A stretch of 64,000 nucleotides of DNA from Entomohabitans teleogrylli (GCF_001484765.1 NZ_KQ947378.1:179789-243788), one strand, 5' to 3'; shown: positions 44,684 to 53,977, counted from the stretch's first letter. A program made the numbers and translations. The notes: a model not told the origin generated them from the letters alone.

Positions 44684-45190
44684 ATGAAAACGCTGATTAT
44701 TGAAAAAAACACCGGAGAACCGGGCGGCGCAGGCGTGGTGATACCGCCTGCCGCCGTGGATGAGCCGGTTATTAAAAATACGTTCTTTTTCCCGGATATC
44801 GATCCGAAGCGGGTGCGGGCGCTGATGCGTCTTGAGCAGACCATCGCGCCGGAACGGTTACGGGAGGCCATCCGCGCCGGAATGGCGGAAACCAATGCGG
44901 AGTTGTTCGACTACCGCGAAGCGCAGATCGCCGCCGGTTTCTCCAGTCTGACGGATGTCCCGGCAGATGACATCGACGGCGAAAGTGTGCGCGTTTTTCA
45001 CTATACCCGTGCCGTGTGTGCGATGGCGACGGCATCGCTTTACGAGCGTTATCGCGGGGTGGATGCCAGTGCGAAGGGCGATAAAAAGGCCGACAGCATT
45101 GATGGCACCATTGATGAACTGTGGCGGGATATGCGCTGGTCTGTGGCGCGAATCCAGGACAAACCCCGCTGCATTGTGGGGCAAATCTGA
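44684..45190 (+). CDS. L: Head completion protein gpL
   Basis: A 168-residue head-closure protein. DIDPKRVRALMRLEQTIAPE and YTRAVCAMATASLYERYRGV are typical of P2 gpL. It closes the filled head before tail joining. The stop overlaps the start of gene X. Confidence 0.92.
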   Translation: MKTLIIEKNTGEPGGAGVVIPPAAVDEPVIKNTFFFPDIDPKRVRALMRLEQTIAPERLREAIRAGMAETNAELFDYREAQIAAGFSSLTDVPADDIDGESVRVFHYTRAVCAMATASLYERYRGVDASAKGDKKADSIDGTIDELWRDMRWSVARIQDKPRCIVGQI

Positions 45191-45393
45191 TGAACGTTAT
45201 CGCCAGCCAGGGTGACACCCTGGACATTATCTGTCAGCGGTATTACGGGCGAACGCAGGCGGTGTTTGAACGGGTGCTGGATGCCAATCCGGGTCTGGCT
45301 GAGCTGGGAGTTATTCTGCCCCACGGCACGGTTATTGATCTGCCCGCCGTGCCGTCATCATCTGTTACGGAGACGGTGAATCTGTGGGACTGA
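45190..45393 (+). CDS. X: Tail protein gpX
   Basis: A 67-residue LysM-like tail protein (SQGDTLDIICQRYYGRTQAV). ATG 45190 overlaps the L stop (TGATG). Needed for tail assembly in P2. Confidence 0.9.
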   Translation: MNVIASQGDTLDIICQRYYGRTQAVFERVLDANPGLAELGVILPHGTVIDLPAVPSSSVTETVNLWD

Positions 45394-45605
45394 CAACGGA
45401 AAAAATCACCACGTTTCTGACCTACTGGCTGTCTGTGGCGCTGGCATATTTTGGCGCGCAGACAACAGAGCGGTTAGCGCTTTACGTGGGGGGCGGCTGC
45501 GCCATTTTCACCGCGCTGGTGAATTTATGGTACCGCCGCAAGACCTATAACTATCTCCGGTCTCTGGGGCTGGGTGAGGGGGCTATTCGTGGGCTCAATC
45601 GTTAA
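45384..45605 (+). CDS. Holin gpY (HP1-type)
   Basis: A 73-residue inner membrane protein with two hydrophobic helices (FLTYWLSVALAYFGAQ; LYVGGGCAIFTALVNLWY) and a charged tail. It should form the lesions that time lysis. GTG start, overlapping the X stop by ten bases. Confidence 0.85.
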   Translation: MGLTTEKITTFLTYWLSVALAYFGAQTTERLALYVGGGCAIFTALVNLWYRRKTYNYLRSLGLGEGAIRGLNR

Positions 45606-46098
45606 GCGTTGTAGCGTGGCTATTGTACTGGCGCTGGCGGTCCTGGTACCGGATTTCCGGCTCCTGAATACATCGGCAGGCGGGCTGGCACTGATTGCCG
45701 ATCTGGAGGGGTGCCGGTTGCGCCCGTATCAGTGCAGCGCCGGAGTCTGGACATCCGGCATCGGCCACACTGCCGGGGTGGTACCCAAACGGGACATCAC
45801 CGAGCGGGAAGCGGCGGAGAATCTGGTCAGCGATGTGCTGAATGTGGAGCGCCGTCTCGCGATATGTCTGCCGGTTGATATGCCGCCGCCGGTTTATGAC
45901 GCGGTAGTCAGCTTTGCCTTTAATGTCGGATCCGGCGCCGCATGTGATTCGACGCTGGCGCACTTTGTGAAGCGCGGCCAGTGGGAGGCGGCCTGTGACC
46001 AGTTTCCGCGCTGGGTGTATGTCAACGGTGTGCGGAATAAGGGGCTGGAAAACCGGCGTGTGCGTGAACGGGATTACTGCCTTAAGGGGATTAAATGA
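45589..46098 (+). CDS. K: SAR-type endolysin gpK
   Basis: A 169-residue lysozyme (glycoside hydrolase 24). The N-terminal hydrophobic segment (VAIVLALAVLVPDF) is a signal-arrest-release anchor rather than a cleaved signal. The catalytic pattern E-x8-C-x5-T is in DLEGCRLRPYQCSAGVWTSG. Several Cys suggest activation by disulphide exchange, as in P1 Lyz. GTG 45589 after GAGGGG is the likely start. It overlaps the holin stop. Confidence 0.88.
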   Translation: MGSIVKRCSVAIVLALAVLVPDFRLLNTSAGGLALIADLEGCRLRPYQCSAGVWTSGIGHTAGVVPKRDITEREAAENLVSDVLNVERRLAICLPVDMPPPVYDAVVSFAFNVGSGAACDSTLAHFVKRGQWEAACDQFPRWVYVNGVRNKGLENRRVRERDYCLKGIK

Positions 46099-46508
46099 AA
46101 ACGCTGATGATTGCCCTGCTGTTATGCCTGGCGTGTCTGTTCTGGCTCAAGCGGGAGAACAGCAATCTGACACGTTCTTTTGCCCGAGCAAATCAGGTCG
46201 CCGGTGAGCAGAAAAACCAGATTGTCATGCTGAAAAATCAGCTCACGGTTGCAGGTAACAGGGCTGATAAAAACGAGCGGGCGCACGCGGAACTGCGTCA
46301 GAAACTGGACGCTGCCGGGGCACTGGCGGTACGGCGTGAACAGACTATCGCGAGGTTACTTAATGAAAATGAAGCGTTTCGCCGCTGGTACGGCGCTGAT
46401 CTGCCTGATGCTGTCCGCCGGGTGCACCAACGCGCCGCCTGTGCCAGCGCCGGTCATTGTTTACAGCGGTTGTCCGAAAGTCAGCCTGTGCCCGATGCCG
46501 GAAAGTGA
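46095..46508 (+). CDS. lysB: i-spanin LysB (Rz)
   Basis: A 137-residue inner-membrane spanin. An N-terminal helix (MIALLLCLACLFWL) is followed by a coiled periplasmic domain (QKNQIVMLKNQLTVAGNRAD). With LysC it fuses the membranes in the last lysis step. Starts at ATGA overlapping K. Confidence 0.88.
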   Translation: MKTLMIALLLCLACLFWLKRENSNLTRSFARANQVAGEQKNQIVMLKNQLTVAGNRADKNERAHAELRQKLDAAGALAVRREQTIARLLNENEAFRRWYGADLPDAVRRVHQRAACASAGHCLQRLSESQPVPDAGK

Positions 46509-46653
46509 CCCGAAAACCCAGGGTGACCTGAGCGCCGATATTCGCCAGCTTGAACGCGCGCTGGAAAGTTGTGCCCTTCAGGTGGAAACCGTTAAATACT
46601 GCCAGGATGAACTTGATGCTGAAGCCGCGAAGTTTACGCAAAGCCTTAACTGA
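46363..46653 (+). CDS. lysC: o-spanin LysC (Rz1), nested in lysB
   Basis: A 96-residue lipoprotein in the +1 frame, starting inside lysB. The lipobox LMLSAGC with the acylated Cys near residue 20, then Pro-rich NAPPVPAP. It extends well past the lysB stop, unlike many short Rz1 proteins. Overlapping R start. Confidence 0.85.
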   Translation: MKMKRFAAGTALICLMLSAGCTNAPPVPAPVIVYSGCPKVSLCPMPESDPKTQGDLSADIRQLERALESCALQVETVKYCQDELDAEAAKFTQSLN

Positions 46654-47083
46654 TGCCGTGCCGGTATTGCGCAAAAATCCCGAGATGGTAAGGCTGTTTA
46701 TCGACAGCGGGAAAATTGCCTCCACGCTGGCCGCGTCGCTCTCTTTTGAAAACCAGTACACCCTCAACGTGGTGGTGACGGACTATACCGGGGAGCTGGA
46801 TTATCTGCTGGTCCCGATTCAGGCATGGCTGCGGGAACATCAGCCGGACATCATGACCACGGACGAAGGCCGGAAAAAAGGATTCACCTGGTTTGCAGAT
46901 ATTAATAACGATGACAGCCAGGACGTGAGCATCAGCCTGATGCTCACGGAGCGCACCCTCGTCAGTGAGTCGGACGGCCGTCTCCATGTGCGGCATGTGC
47001 CGGAGCCGTCACCGCCGGAGCCGGTAACCAGGCCCACCGCCCTGTATGCCGGCGATGAACTGGTGAGCGTGTGGCATGAATGA
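46616..47083 (+). CDS. R: Tail completion protein gpR
   Basis: A 155-residue tail terminator-type protein (MLKPRSLRKALTDAVPVLRK; YTGELDYLLVPIQAWLREHQ). ATG 46616 gives the canonical MLKP start and overlaps lysC. Completes the tail before head joining. Confidence 0.92.
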   Translation: MLKPRSLRKALTDAVPVLRKNPEMVRLFIDSGKIASTLAASLSFENQYTLNVVVTDYTGELDYLLVPIQAWLREHQPDIMTTDEGRKKGFTWFADINNDDSQDVSISLMLTERTLVSESDGRLHVRHVPEPSPPEPVTRPTALYAGDELVSVWHE

Positions 47084-47525
47084 ATTTACCCCTTTTGAGG
47101 ACCGGCTGGCCGCCCTGATTGCTTCCCTGTCGCCTGCTGAACGTCGCAGGATGGCTGCTGATATCGCGAAGACACTGCGCCAGCGCCAGCAGAAGCGTAT
47201 TAAAGCGCAGACTGCGCCGGACGGTAAGCCATATGCAGCCAGGAAGCGCCAGCCGGTCAGGGGAAAGAAGGGCCGGGTTAAACGTGAAATGTTTGCGAAG
47301 CTGCGTACCAGTCGCTTTATGAAAGCCAGTGCCACGACGGAGGCGGCGGTAGTGGAGTTTACCGGCAGGGTGCAGCGTATCGCGCAGGTTCATCAGTACG
47401 GGCTCAGGGACAGGCCAGCCCGCAACAGCAGTCCGGTGGAATATCCGGCGCGTGAGCTGCTGGGATTTGCTGACGGTGACCGTCAGGTTATTGAGGACAT
47501 TATCATTAAGCGCCTGTCTGGCTGA
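47076..47525 (+). CDS. S: Tail completion protein gpS
   Basis: A 149-residue protein (FEDRLAALIASLSPAERRRM; RARQ-like basic part QRQQKRIKAQTAPDG; HQYGLRDRPARN). It acts with gpR in tail completion. It overlaps R by eight bases and ends the operon. Confidence 0.92.
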   Translation: MNEFTPFEDRLAALIASLSPAERRRMAADIAKTLRQRQQKRIKAQTAPDGKPYAARKRQPVRGKKGRVKREMFAKLRTSRFMKASATTEAAVVEFTGRVQRIAQVHQYGLRDRPARNSSPVEYPARELLGFADGDRQVIEDIIIKRLSG

Positions 47526-47594
47526 TAGTTGTGTCACACCTGAGAAAACCCGCCCGAATTGCCGCCGGACATCCCCGGCGGCATCCTTTCCGGT
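47526..47594 (+). promoter_or_regulatory. Candidate Ogr-dependent late promoter (V)
   Basis: gttgtgtca at 47528 matches the element at 41664 before O. A hairpin gccgccgg/ccggcggc follows at about 47560-47580. Start of the V operon. Confidence 0.4.
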
Positions 47595-48236
47595 ATGAAT
47601 ATACTTGCTCAATTAAATGAACTCGCGCGACTGCTGCGCAACATGATACGCACCGGCATCATCGTCGAGACAGACACGGATGCCGGACGCTGTCGCGTGC
47701 AGACGGGCGGCATCATGACCGACTGGCTCCAGTGGCTGACCTGCCGCGCCGGGCGTTCGCGTGTCTGGTGGGCGCCGTCAGTCGGTGAGCAGGTGTTGAT
47801 CCTGTCCGTTGGCGGTGAGCTGGATGTTGCTTTTGTTCTGCCGGCAATTTTCTCTGACGATGCGTCCGCGCCGTCGGCCTCGGCGGACGCCTGGCATGTG
47901 TCGTTTCCTGACGGAGCAGCGCTGGAATATGAGCCCGCCAGCGGCGCGCTGACTGTCACCGGTATTAAAACCGCCACGATTACGGCCTCAGAGTCTGTTA
48001 CCGCGACGGTGCCGCTGGTCCTGATTAAAGCCGATACGCGCATCACCCTCGACACCCCGGAAGTGGTCTGTACCAGCAAACTGATCACCGGCACGCTGGA
48101 AGTGCAGAAGGGCGGCACCATGTCCGGGAACATTGCTCACACCGGCGGCGCGTTTACCTCGAACGGCGTACAGATTGACAATCACAGTCATGGCGCAGTG
48201 CGTCAGGGCGATGACTGGACGGAGGGCACCCAATGA
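47595..48236 (+). CDS. V: Baseplate spike gpV
   Basis: A 213-residue baseplate spike protein: an OB-fold N-terminal domain (GIIVETDTDAGRCRVQTGGI) and a C-terminal beta-helix spike ending near IDNHSHGAVRQGD, with the His-x-His apex metal site (NHSH). ATG 47595 (MNILAQLNELARLLRN) is canonical. It pierces the outer membrane. Confidence 0.92.
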   Translation: MNILAQLNELARLLRNMIRTGIIVETDTDAGRCRVQTGGIMTDWLQWLTCRAGRSRVWWAPSVGEQVLILSVGGELDVAFVLPAIFSDDASAPSASADAWHVSFPDGAALEYEPASGALTVTGIKTATITASESVTATVPLVLIKADTRITLDTPEVVCTSKLITGTLEVQKGGTMSGNIAHTGGAFTSNGVQIDNHSHGAVRQGDDWTEGTQ

Positions 48237-48580
48237 CAATCCGTTATACCGGCATGAACCGGACCACCGGCAGAGCCCTGACCGATGATGAGCATATCAG
48301 TCAGAGCATGAGTGACATTCTGCGCACGCCCATCGGTTCGCGGGTGATGCGCCGTGATTACGGGTCGCTGTTGTCTGCCCTGATTGACCAGCCGCAGAGT
48401 GACGCGCTGAAACTGCAAATTATGGCCGCCTGTTATATGGCTCTCCTGAAGTGGGAGCCTCGCGTCAGTCTGACCGGGCTGACCGTGGAGCGGGACGCCA
48501 GCGGGAACATGACCGCGGAAATCACCGGCCAGCGCCAGGACACCGGCGCGGGTTTTTCTTCCATCATTCCACTGAGTTGA
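48233..48580 (+). CDS. W: Baseplate protein gpW
   Basis: A 115-residue gp25-like baseplate wedge component (SMSDILRTPIGSRVMRRDYG). Overlaps V by four bases. Confidence 0.93.
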   Translation: MTIRYTGMNRTTGRALTDDEHISQSMSDILRTPIGSRVMRRDYGSLLSALIDQPQSDALKLQIMAACYMALLKWEPRVSLTGLTVERDASGNMTAEITGQRQDTGAGFSSIIPLS

Positions 48581-48584
48581 CACT

Positions 48585-49493
48585 ATGCCCGTCATTGACC
48601 TGAGCCAGCTACCTGCCCCGGATGTGGTGGAAACGCTGGATTATGAGACCCTGCTCGCTGAAAGAAAGGCGACGCTGATTTCCCTGTACCCGGAAGATGA
48701 ACAGGATGCGATTGCCCGCACGCTGGCGCTGGAGTCGGAGCCCATTGTCAAGGTGCTGGAGGAGAACGCCTACCGCGAAGTTTTGCTACGCCAGCGGGTG
48801 AATGAAGCCGCCCGGGCCGTCATGGTCGCTTATGCCCTGAGCAGTGACCTCGATAATCTGGCGGCAAACAATAACGTTAAACGGCTGACCATCACCCCGG
48901 CGGATGATACCTCCACGCCCCCGACGGCGGCGGTGATGGAGTCTGACGGGGATTTACGCCAGCGTATTCCGGCCGCTTTTGAGGGGATGAGCGTGGCCGG
49001 GCCGACAGGTGCCTATGAATTCCATGCCCTGAGTGCGGATGGCCAGGTCGCGGATGCGTCAGTGATAAGCCCGGCGCCGGCGGAAGTCACGGTCACTGTA
49101 CTGTCACGGGACGGCGACGGCACGGCCACTGCTGGTCTGCTGGCCGCTGTTGCGGCAGCGCTGAATGATGAGGAGGTGCGTCCGGTAGCTGATCGGGTGA
49201 CTGTGCAGTCCGCGCAGATTGTGAATTATGCCGTGGATGCTGTGCTGTATGTCTACCCCGGTCCGGCGACTGAGCCCATTCTGGCGGCGGCTAAAGAGCA
49301 GTTAGTCGCCTATATCAACGAACAGCGCCGCCTCGGGCGTGATATCCGCCGCTCTGCTATTTATGCCGCGCTGCATGTCCAGGGTGTGCAACGGGTGGAG
49401 CTGGCCGCCCCGCTGGTTGATGTGGTGCTGGATAAAACTCAGGCGGCAAACTGCACGGATTATCAGGTGGTGATCGGTGGATCGGATGAGTAG
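48585..49493 (+). CDS. J: Baseplate protein gpJ
   Basis: A 302-residue baseplate J-like wedge protein (IDLSQLPAPDVVETLDYETL; VMESDGDLRQRIPAAFEGMS; GPTGAYEFHALSADG). It links the hub to the fibres. Confidence 0.94.
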   Translation: MPVIDLSQLPAPDVVETLDYETLLAERKATLISLYPEDEQDAIARTLALESEPIVKVLEENAYREVLLRQRVNEAARAVMVAYALSSDLDNLAANNNVKRLTITPADDTSTPPTAAVMESDGDLRQRIPAAFEGMSVAGPTGAYEFHALSADGQVADASVISPAPAEVTVTVLSRDGDGTATAGLLAAVAAALNDEEVRPVADRVTVQSAQIVNYAVDAVLYVYPGPATEPILAAAKEQLVAYINEQRRLGRDIRRSAIYAALHVQGVQRVELAAPLVDVVLDKTQAANCTDYQVVIGGSDE

Positions 49494-50088
49494 CGACCTG
49501 TTGCCGCCCGGCGCGTCTGCGTCAGAGCGTCGCGCTGCGCAGGCGTGCGCCAGGCTCTGTGATTTACAGGTGCCGCTGCGTGACCTGTGGAACCCGTATT
49601 CCTGCCCGGTTGCGTTTCTGCCGTACCTCGCCTGGGCGTTTTCTGTGGATGCCTGGGACGAGGGCTGGCGCGAAAGCGAAAAGCGCCGGGCGGTGGCGGA
49701 TGCTTTCTGGATCCATCAGCGTAAGGGCTCAGTAGCCGCCGTCCGGCGGGTGATTGAAAACCTCGGCTATGCCATGACGATTGAGGAGTGGTGGCAGGTC
49801 GCCGATCCGGCGGGTACGTTCCGGCTGACCGTTGACCTGAAAGAGGCCGGCATCAGTGAGCCGATGCTCAGGGAGCTGGAGCGCCTTATCGGAGAGACGA
49901 AGCCCGCCAGCCGTCATGTCTCGCAACTGACAATTTCAGTTGGATCGGGCGGTTCGATATACACCGGTGTGGCTGTTGTTGAGGGGGATGTGATTACGGT
50001 ATATCCACCAGGATATGAACCGGATGACAGTGTTTATTATGATGCCGTTGTGAATTATGACGGAAATTACCATTATTCCGGGGAATGA
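49486..50088 (+). CDS. I: Tail protein gpI
   Basis: A 200-residue baseplate protein (LLPPGASASERRAAQACARL; LPYLAWAFSVDAWDEGW). ATG 49486 overlaps J by eight bases. Its C-terminal tail is rich in Tyr and Asp (PPGYEPDDSVYYDAVVNYDG), unlike P2 gpI, perhaps an adaptor for the altered fibre module that follows. Confidence 0.9.
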   Translation: MSSDLLPPGASASERRAAQACARLCDLQVPLRDLWNPYSCPVAFLPYLAWAFSVDAWDEGWRESEKRRAVADAFWIHQRKGSVAAVRRVIENLGYAMTIEEWWQVADPAGTFRLTVDLKEAGISEPMLRELERLIGETKPASRHVSQLTISVGSGGSIYTGVAVVEGDVITVYPPGYEPDDSVYYDAVVNYDGNYHYSGE

Positions 50089-50089
50089 T

Positions 50090-52030
50090 ATGACAGATAT
50101 AATTGAAACGCCGTTATGGGAAAATGGTATTTCCATGATAAAGCGCGGTGAAAAAGTGGAGGGGGGGATTCATGGACCCGCTAACCGTCAGGCCAGACAG
50201 CTTGCAAACAGGACGCTATTTTTAAAAAAAATTATTGAGTCAAATTTTGACAGTCAGGAATTTACATTCTATCCCAGTGCTGGAGATGAGTCAGGGGAGA
50301 ATGCCGGGCTGTCATCAACTAAGGACGGACAGTTGTTTCGTGTGGCCCATGCGACCGGTGAATATTCATTTATCTATTACCTGAATAATTCAGGTGTGGC
50401 TGTTCCCGTTGCCTTTATGTCAAATGGAAAGCTTACAGTTGAACTTTTTCGGGACTTTTATAATTCATCGTCATACTTGACTGTAAAAAAAATACCTCGG
50501 GGGCCGTCAGATATACGCTGGGGCGTTATCTCAGGAGAGAAATGGTTAATCGCAGTGAATAAGCTCGGGGAGTTTATCAGTTCACACTCGCATGATAAAT
50601 ACGAGGAAATATTCCGAACGTTGGCTAACCCTGAACTGGTCAATAAATTGACTGGTACAACAAAGAGCAAACTGCCACGCGGTCCGAAAGGTGTTATTGA
50701 CGGATTAATCGTGGGTGGTGCTTATGTGTGGTATCTGGATGAAAACGGTATGTATGTTGACGGTAGGCAGCAATCTATTGGCGAGTCGGTTTACACTCCA
50801 TCGCTTGTCATTATTGATGTGTTTACAGGTCAGTCGCTGGCTCTCGGTTCCCGTGGTTTTATCAATACTGTGCCGGGGGGAGGATTATCCGGTGAGGTAT
50901 TTTCATCTGCACCATCACAACATGGCAATTTATGTTTAATGCTAAAAGGGGTTGATTCTGCCGGTAATAAACTGGGTGTGCGTGTGTTTGTAAATAATGA
51001 CACATACGTCCCCCCGGAGATTACAGACTTCACCGGAATTGAACCTATGTATGAGCGCTGGGACGGTGGTGTTGTAGGACAAACTATCTGTTCGTCATAC
51101 GCTGACGCATTAATGACAGCATTAAAAAAACAAAAAAACGTACGTTTCAGGCTATTGCCGATAGTGTCAGCAAAAGGGGCGAGTAAATACGCTTCGCTGA
51201 AAAAAGGCTCGAATGTCTGGCAGGCGATGTTTAATGCCATTGATGCAGCAAGAGAGATTATTGAAGAACAAGGTATGATATACCGCGCTGGTGATCTGGA
51301 TGTTACGCACGGTGAGGCTGAGCTGTATACAGGGCAGGCCGTGTATGAAGGATACTGCCGGGAATGGTTGAGTGATTTCCGTGACGATGTCATTTTACGG
51401 ACCGGGCAGTCACGGCGCTCAATTAAAATGACATATTCACAGTGCAATACTGGCGGACTGGCTTCAGAGGGCGTCGCGTCTGCGCAGGTAAACCTGCACG
51501 AAACTGACCCCGATTTTATTCTGTATTGTCCGAAATATCAGTTTCCTCGCTATGATGCGCAACATCTTTTAGCGGAGGGATATGTCAAAGTGGGAGAACT
51601 GCGGGCCCGTGCCCGGAGGTTCATGCTCGGGGGGAGGAAATGGGATTGCCTTCGCCCGGTGTCAGCCGCGCTGGCTGGCACAACACTGACTATCAGGTTT
51701 AATAATATGCTCAATGGTGGTGATGATACTCCGGGGCCGATTGGCAAACTGGTGCTCGATACTGAGCGCGGGGTTAATACTGATGGTTGCTGCGGTTTTT
51801 ATATTTCGGATACTAACGTCTCTGTTACATCTGTCACAACTGGTGGGGATGGCGTCTCTGTAATTTTATCTCTGTCAACAGCTCCGGTCGCAGGTTCTGT
51901 TGTTAAATACGCGATCGGTGAGGCGGGTGCGGGTGGGGCTGTTCGTGACAGTGATGAGAGAGACCGGTCATCTTACGACAGTGATTATCTTTATAACTTT
52001 TCAGTCGGCAAAGTGCTGGAAATTAAATAA
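50090..52030 (+). CDS. Tail-associated SGNH esterase (putative glycan O-deacetylase)
   Basis: A 646-residue protein right after gpI. Residues 1-60 look like a baseplate adaptor (ISMIKRGEKVEGGIHGPANR). The middle has an SGNH-hydrolase: block I VFTGQSLALGSRG (Ser 249), a VTHGEAEL block near 410 and RYDAQHLLAEGY (D489-x2-H492), the Ser-His-Asp set of the sialate O-acetylesterase group. A beta-rich C-terminal domain (about 525-646) follows. I infer it removes acetyl groups from host capsule or O-antigen. Low GC compared with gpI and gpV marks a swapped-in host-range module. Confidence 0.75.
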   Translation: MTDIIETPLWENGISMIKRGEKVEGGIHGPANRQARQLANRTLFLKKIIESNFDSQEFTFYPSAGDESGENAGLSSTKDGQLFRVAHATGEYSFIYYLNNSGVAVPVAFMSNGKLTVELFRDFYNSSSYLTVKKIPRGPSDIRWGVISGEKWLIAVNKLGEFISSHSHDKYEEIFRTLANPELVNKLTGTTKSKLPRGPKGVIDGLIVGGAYVWYLDENGMYVDGRQQSIGESVYTPSLVIIDVFTGQSLALGSRGFINTVPGGGLSGEVFSSAPSQHGNLCLMLKGVDSAGNKLGVRVFVNNDTYVPPEITDFTGIEPMYERWDGGVVGQTICSSYADALMTALKKQKNVRFRLLPIVSAKGASKYASLKKGSNVWQAMFNAIDAAREIIEEQGMIYRAGDLDVTHGEAELYTGQAVYEGYCREWLSDFRDDVILRTGQSRRSIKMTYSQCNTGGLASEGVASAQVNLHETDPDFILYCPKYQFPRYDAQHLLAEGYVKVGELRARARRFMLGGRKWDCLRPVSAALAGTTLTIRFNNMLNGGDDTPGPIGKLVLDTERGVNTDGCCGFYISDTNVSVTSVTTGGDGVSVILSLSTAPVAGSVVKYAIGEAGAGGAVRDSDERDRSSYDSDYLYNFSVGKVLEIK

Positions 52031-52047
52031 TTAAGGAGCCAGGTATA

Positions 52048-52782
52048 ATGACTACTCGTGTTGCTTTTATTCTTGATGATATTCCAGGGCAAACGGGATC
52101 CATCCCTCTCGATATTACGAGCAATGAAATTGCGGTGGCAAATATTCCAGGGATTATCTACTGGCCGTATATTGATGATATTTACGGGCGTGTTTCTGGC
52201 TCGTCACCACAATCACTATATGACAGGATGACTGACTCATACCTCGGAACCGTTGGGGCGGAGTCATTTTCAATCACTTCACTTCGTGACGGCACTTCAG
52301 CGGTGGTTATCGGTAGTCAAAATACATGCTGGAGATCATTTGTATCGACATTTAATGGCGGTGCAACTTTTGCAGCAAAAGTGACAGGGGGGATCGGTAT
52401 TTCAAGTCATGCCGCGCCGACTGGATCTACATTCTGGATTCGCAATGATACTGATGGAAAGTTATTATTCAGGGTTGGTGAATATACCTCAACAGCGGAT
52501 GATTACGATGGTCCATTGTTAACTGCTGGCAGTGTGTTATCAGTGGTTTTTTGTATTGATACCCTTTCAGGGATGGTAACAATCAGAGTTGGCACCACTT
52601 ATAGCAGAACATTCCATATCAATGAGATTAAAGGGCTGGTGCTCCATCCTGCTTATCAATTTGGGCTGGTGAATAATGAGAATACATTGTTATTGCGACC
52701 GGGAAATTATGGGCACATTCTGGCATTCAATGGTGCTCTGACATCGGGCGAAATGGATAAACTTATTTCATTGATGGGGTGA
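52048..52782 (+). CDS. Lectin-like (LamG/ConA fold) tail protein
   Basis: A 244-residue beta-rich protein (DTLSGMVTIRVGTTYSRTFH; the end ILAFNGALTSGEMDKL is typical of LamG/concanavalin-A-like domains). GGAG precedes the ATG. It lies between the esterase and the fibre gene, low in GC like the esterase. I infer a carbohydrate-binding partner of the esterase. Confidence 0.55.
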   Translation: MTTRVAFILDDIPGQTGSIPLDITSNEIAVANIPGIIYWPYIDDIYGRVSGSSPQSLYDRMTDSYLGTVGAESFSITSLRDGTSAVVIGSQNTCWRSFVSTFNGGATFAAKVTGGIGISSHAAPTGSTFWIRNDTDGKLLFRVGEYTSTADDYDGPLLTAGSVLSVVFCIDTLSGMVTIRVGTTYSRTFHINEIKGLVLHPAYQFGLVNNENTLLLRPGNYGHILAFNGALTSGEMDKLISLMG

Positions 52783-52785
52783 AGC

Positions 52786-53847
52786 ATGGTGCGCCAGTTT
52801 TATGCATTGTTAACGCACGCAGGGGAAAAGGCTGTAGCCACCGCCGCGCTGACCGGCGTCCCGGTTGGTTTTGCCTATATGGCCGTTGGGGATGGGGGAG
52901 GATATTTGCCTTTGCCTGATGCAGATCAGAATGCTCTGGTTAATGAGGTGTACCGCGCCCCGCTCAATCGGCTGATTATCGCAGATCATAGGCAAAATAT
53001 TATTCGTGCGGAGATAGTCATTCCGGCCCAGAAGGGCGGCTTCTGGATACGGGAGGCGGCACTCTTTGATGATAGTGGTTTGTGTCTGGCAGTGGCCAAT
53101 CTCCCAGAATCATTTAAGCCTGAACTTTCATCTGGTGCTGGCCGGCAGCAGGCTGTAAATATCTGGATTGCCGTGAGTAATGCGGCGGACGTTAATTTAA
53201 TTGCAGATCCGGCGGTCATTATGGCGTCGGTCAGCGAGGTCGAAAAAGCGAAAAGCGAAGTAAAAGATTACGTTGACGAAATGGGCGCTCAACTCCAGCA
53301 TATGGTGAAATCTGAAATTTCCCAGGCGCGGCGTGATATGTGGGAAGAGGATAATCCGGTCGGCACAACCCGATTTTTTAATCAGTGGCTGAATCCAAAC
53401 GAAAAATGGCCATGGTCAGAATGGATATATACCGGTGAAAATAAAACGATACGCATCGGTAAGGCCGACGGCTCAGACGTTGGTCAGACCGGTGGAAGCG
53501 ATACCGTCACCCTGACGCGTCAGCACCTCCCGGCAGCGCCGATCACTGTGACCGGTGTGGCAACCGATGTTGACCTGGGAACTAAAGAAACTCTCCCCGC
53601 CGGGGAGCATGTACATGGTGGTGTTCCAGAACGAAACAACGAATGGGAGTTAGGGGGAGGAGTCAGGGTTTTGTTTGATCCTAACGCAGCAGGCAGCACT
53701 GACAGCGCTGGCGAGCATATTCATCAGATTGCCTTGGGATCTCACAGCCATATTGTACAGGGGGAAACGGAAAACCTTGGGCAAGGCAAGTCTCTCAGCG
53801 TGACTGAGGCGCATACCCTGCTTATGTGCTGGAGTCGTGTCGCGTAA
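52786..53847 (+). CDS. Tail fibre protein gpH-like
   Basis: A 353-residue fibre. Residues 1-155 match the P2 gpH N-terminal attachment domain (FYALLTHAGEKAVATAALTG; APLNRLIIADHRQNIIRAEI; GGFWIREAALFDDSG). The C-terminal part has a phage collar-like region with HVHGG, EHIHQIALGSHSHI and ends LLMCWSRVA. It is only half the length of P2 gpH and has no gpG chaperone after it, so the long receptor-binding part is lost; host binding may rest on the two upstream proteins. Confidence 0.8.
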   Translation: MVRQFYALLTHAGEKAVATAALTGVPVGFAYMAVGDGGGYLPLPDADQNALVNEVYRAPLNRLIIADHRQNIIRAEIVIPAQKGGFWIREAALFDDSGLCLAVANLPESFKPELSSGAGRQQAVNIWIAVSNAADVNLIADPAVIMASVSEVEKAKSEVKDYVDEMGAQLQHMVKSEISQARRDMWEEDNPVGTTRFFNQWLNPNEKWPWSEWIYTGENKTIRIGKADGSDVGQTGGSDTVTLTRQHLPAAPITVTGVATDVDLGTKETLPAGEHVHGGVPERNNEWELGGGVRVLFDPNAAGSTDSAGEHIHQIALGSHSHIVQGETENLGQGKSLSVTEAHTLLMCWSRVA

Positions 53848-53866
53848 GCCCCGCAACGGGGCTTTT
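53846..53866 (+). terminator. Terminator after the fibre gene
   Basis: AAGCCCCG / CGGGGCTT hairpin with TTTTCTG directly after the fibre stop. It closes the V operon. Confidence 0.85.
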
Positions 53867-53868
53867 CT

Positions 53869-53977
53869 GTTGTGCTGTTCCCCTGCAAACCTCATCCGCT
53901 CGCCCGTCTGCCGGTGACCCCGGACAATAAACACGCCTGTTAACCACGAAATAATCCATTAACCATGAGGTAAACGG
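53869..53977 (+). promoter_or_regulatory. Candidate Ogr-dependent late promoter (F)
   Basis: gttgtg at 53869 is the third copy of the element found before O and V, in the gap before FI. No fibre chaperone gene is present here. Confidence 0.4.
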
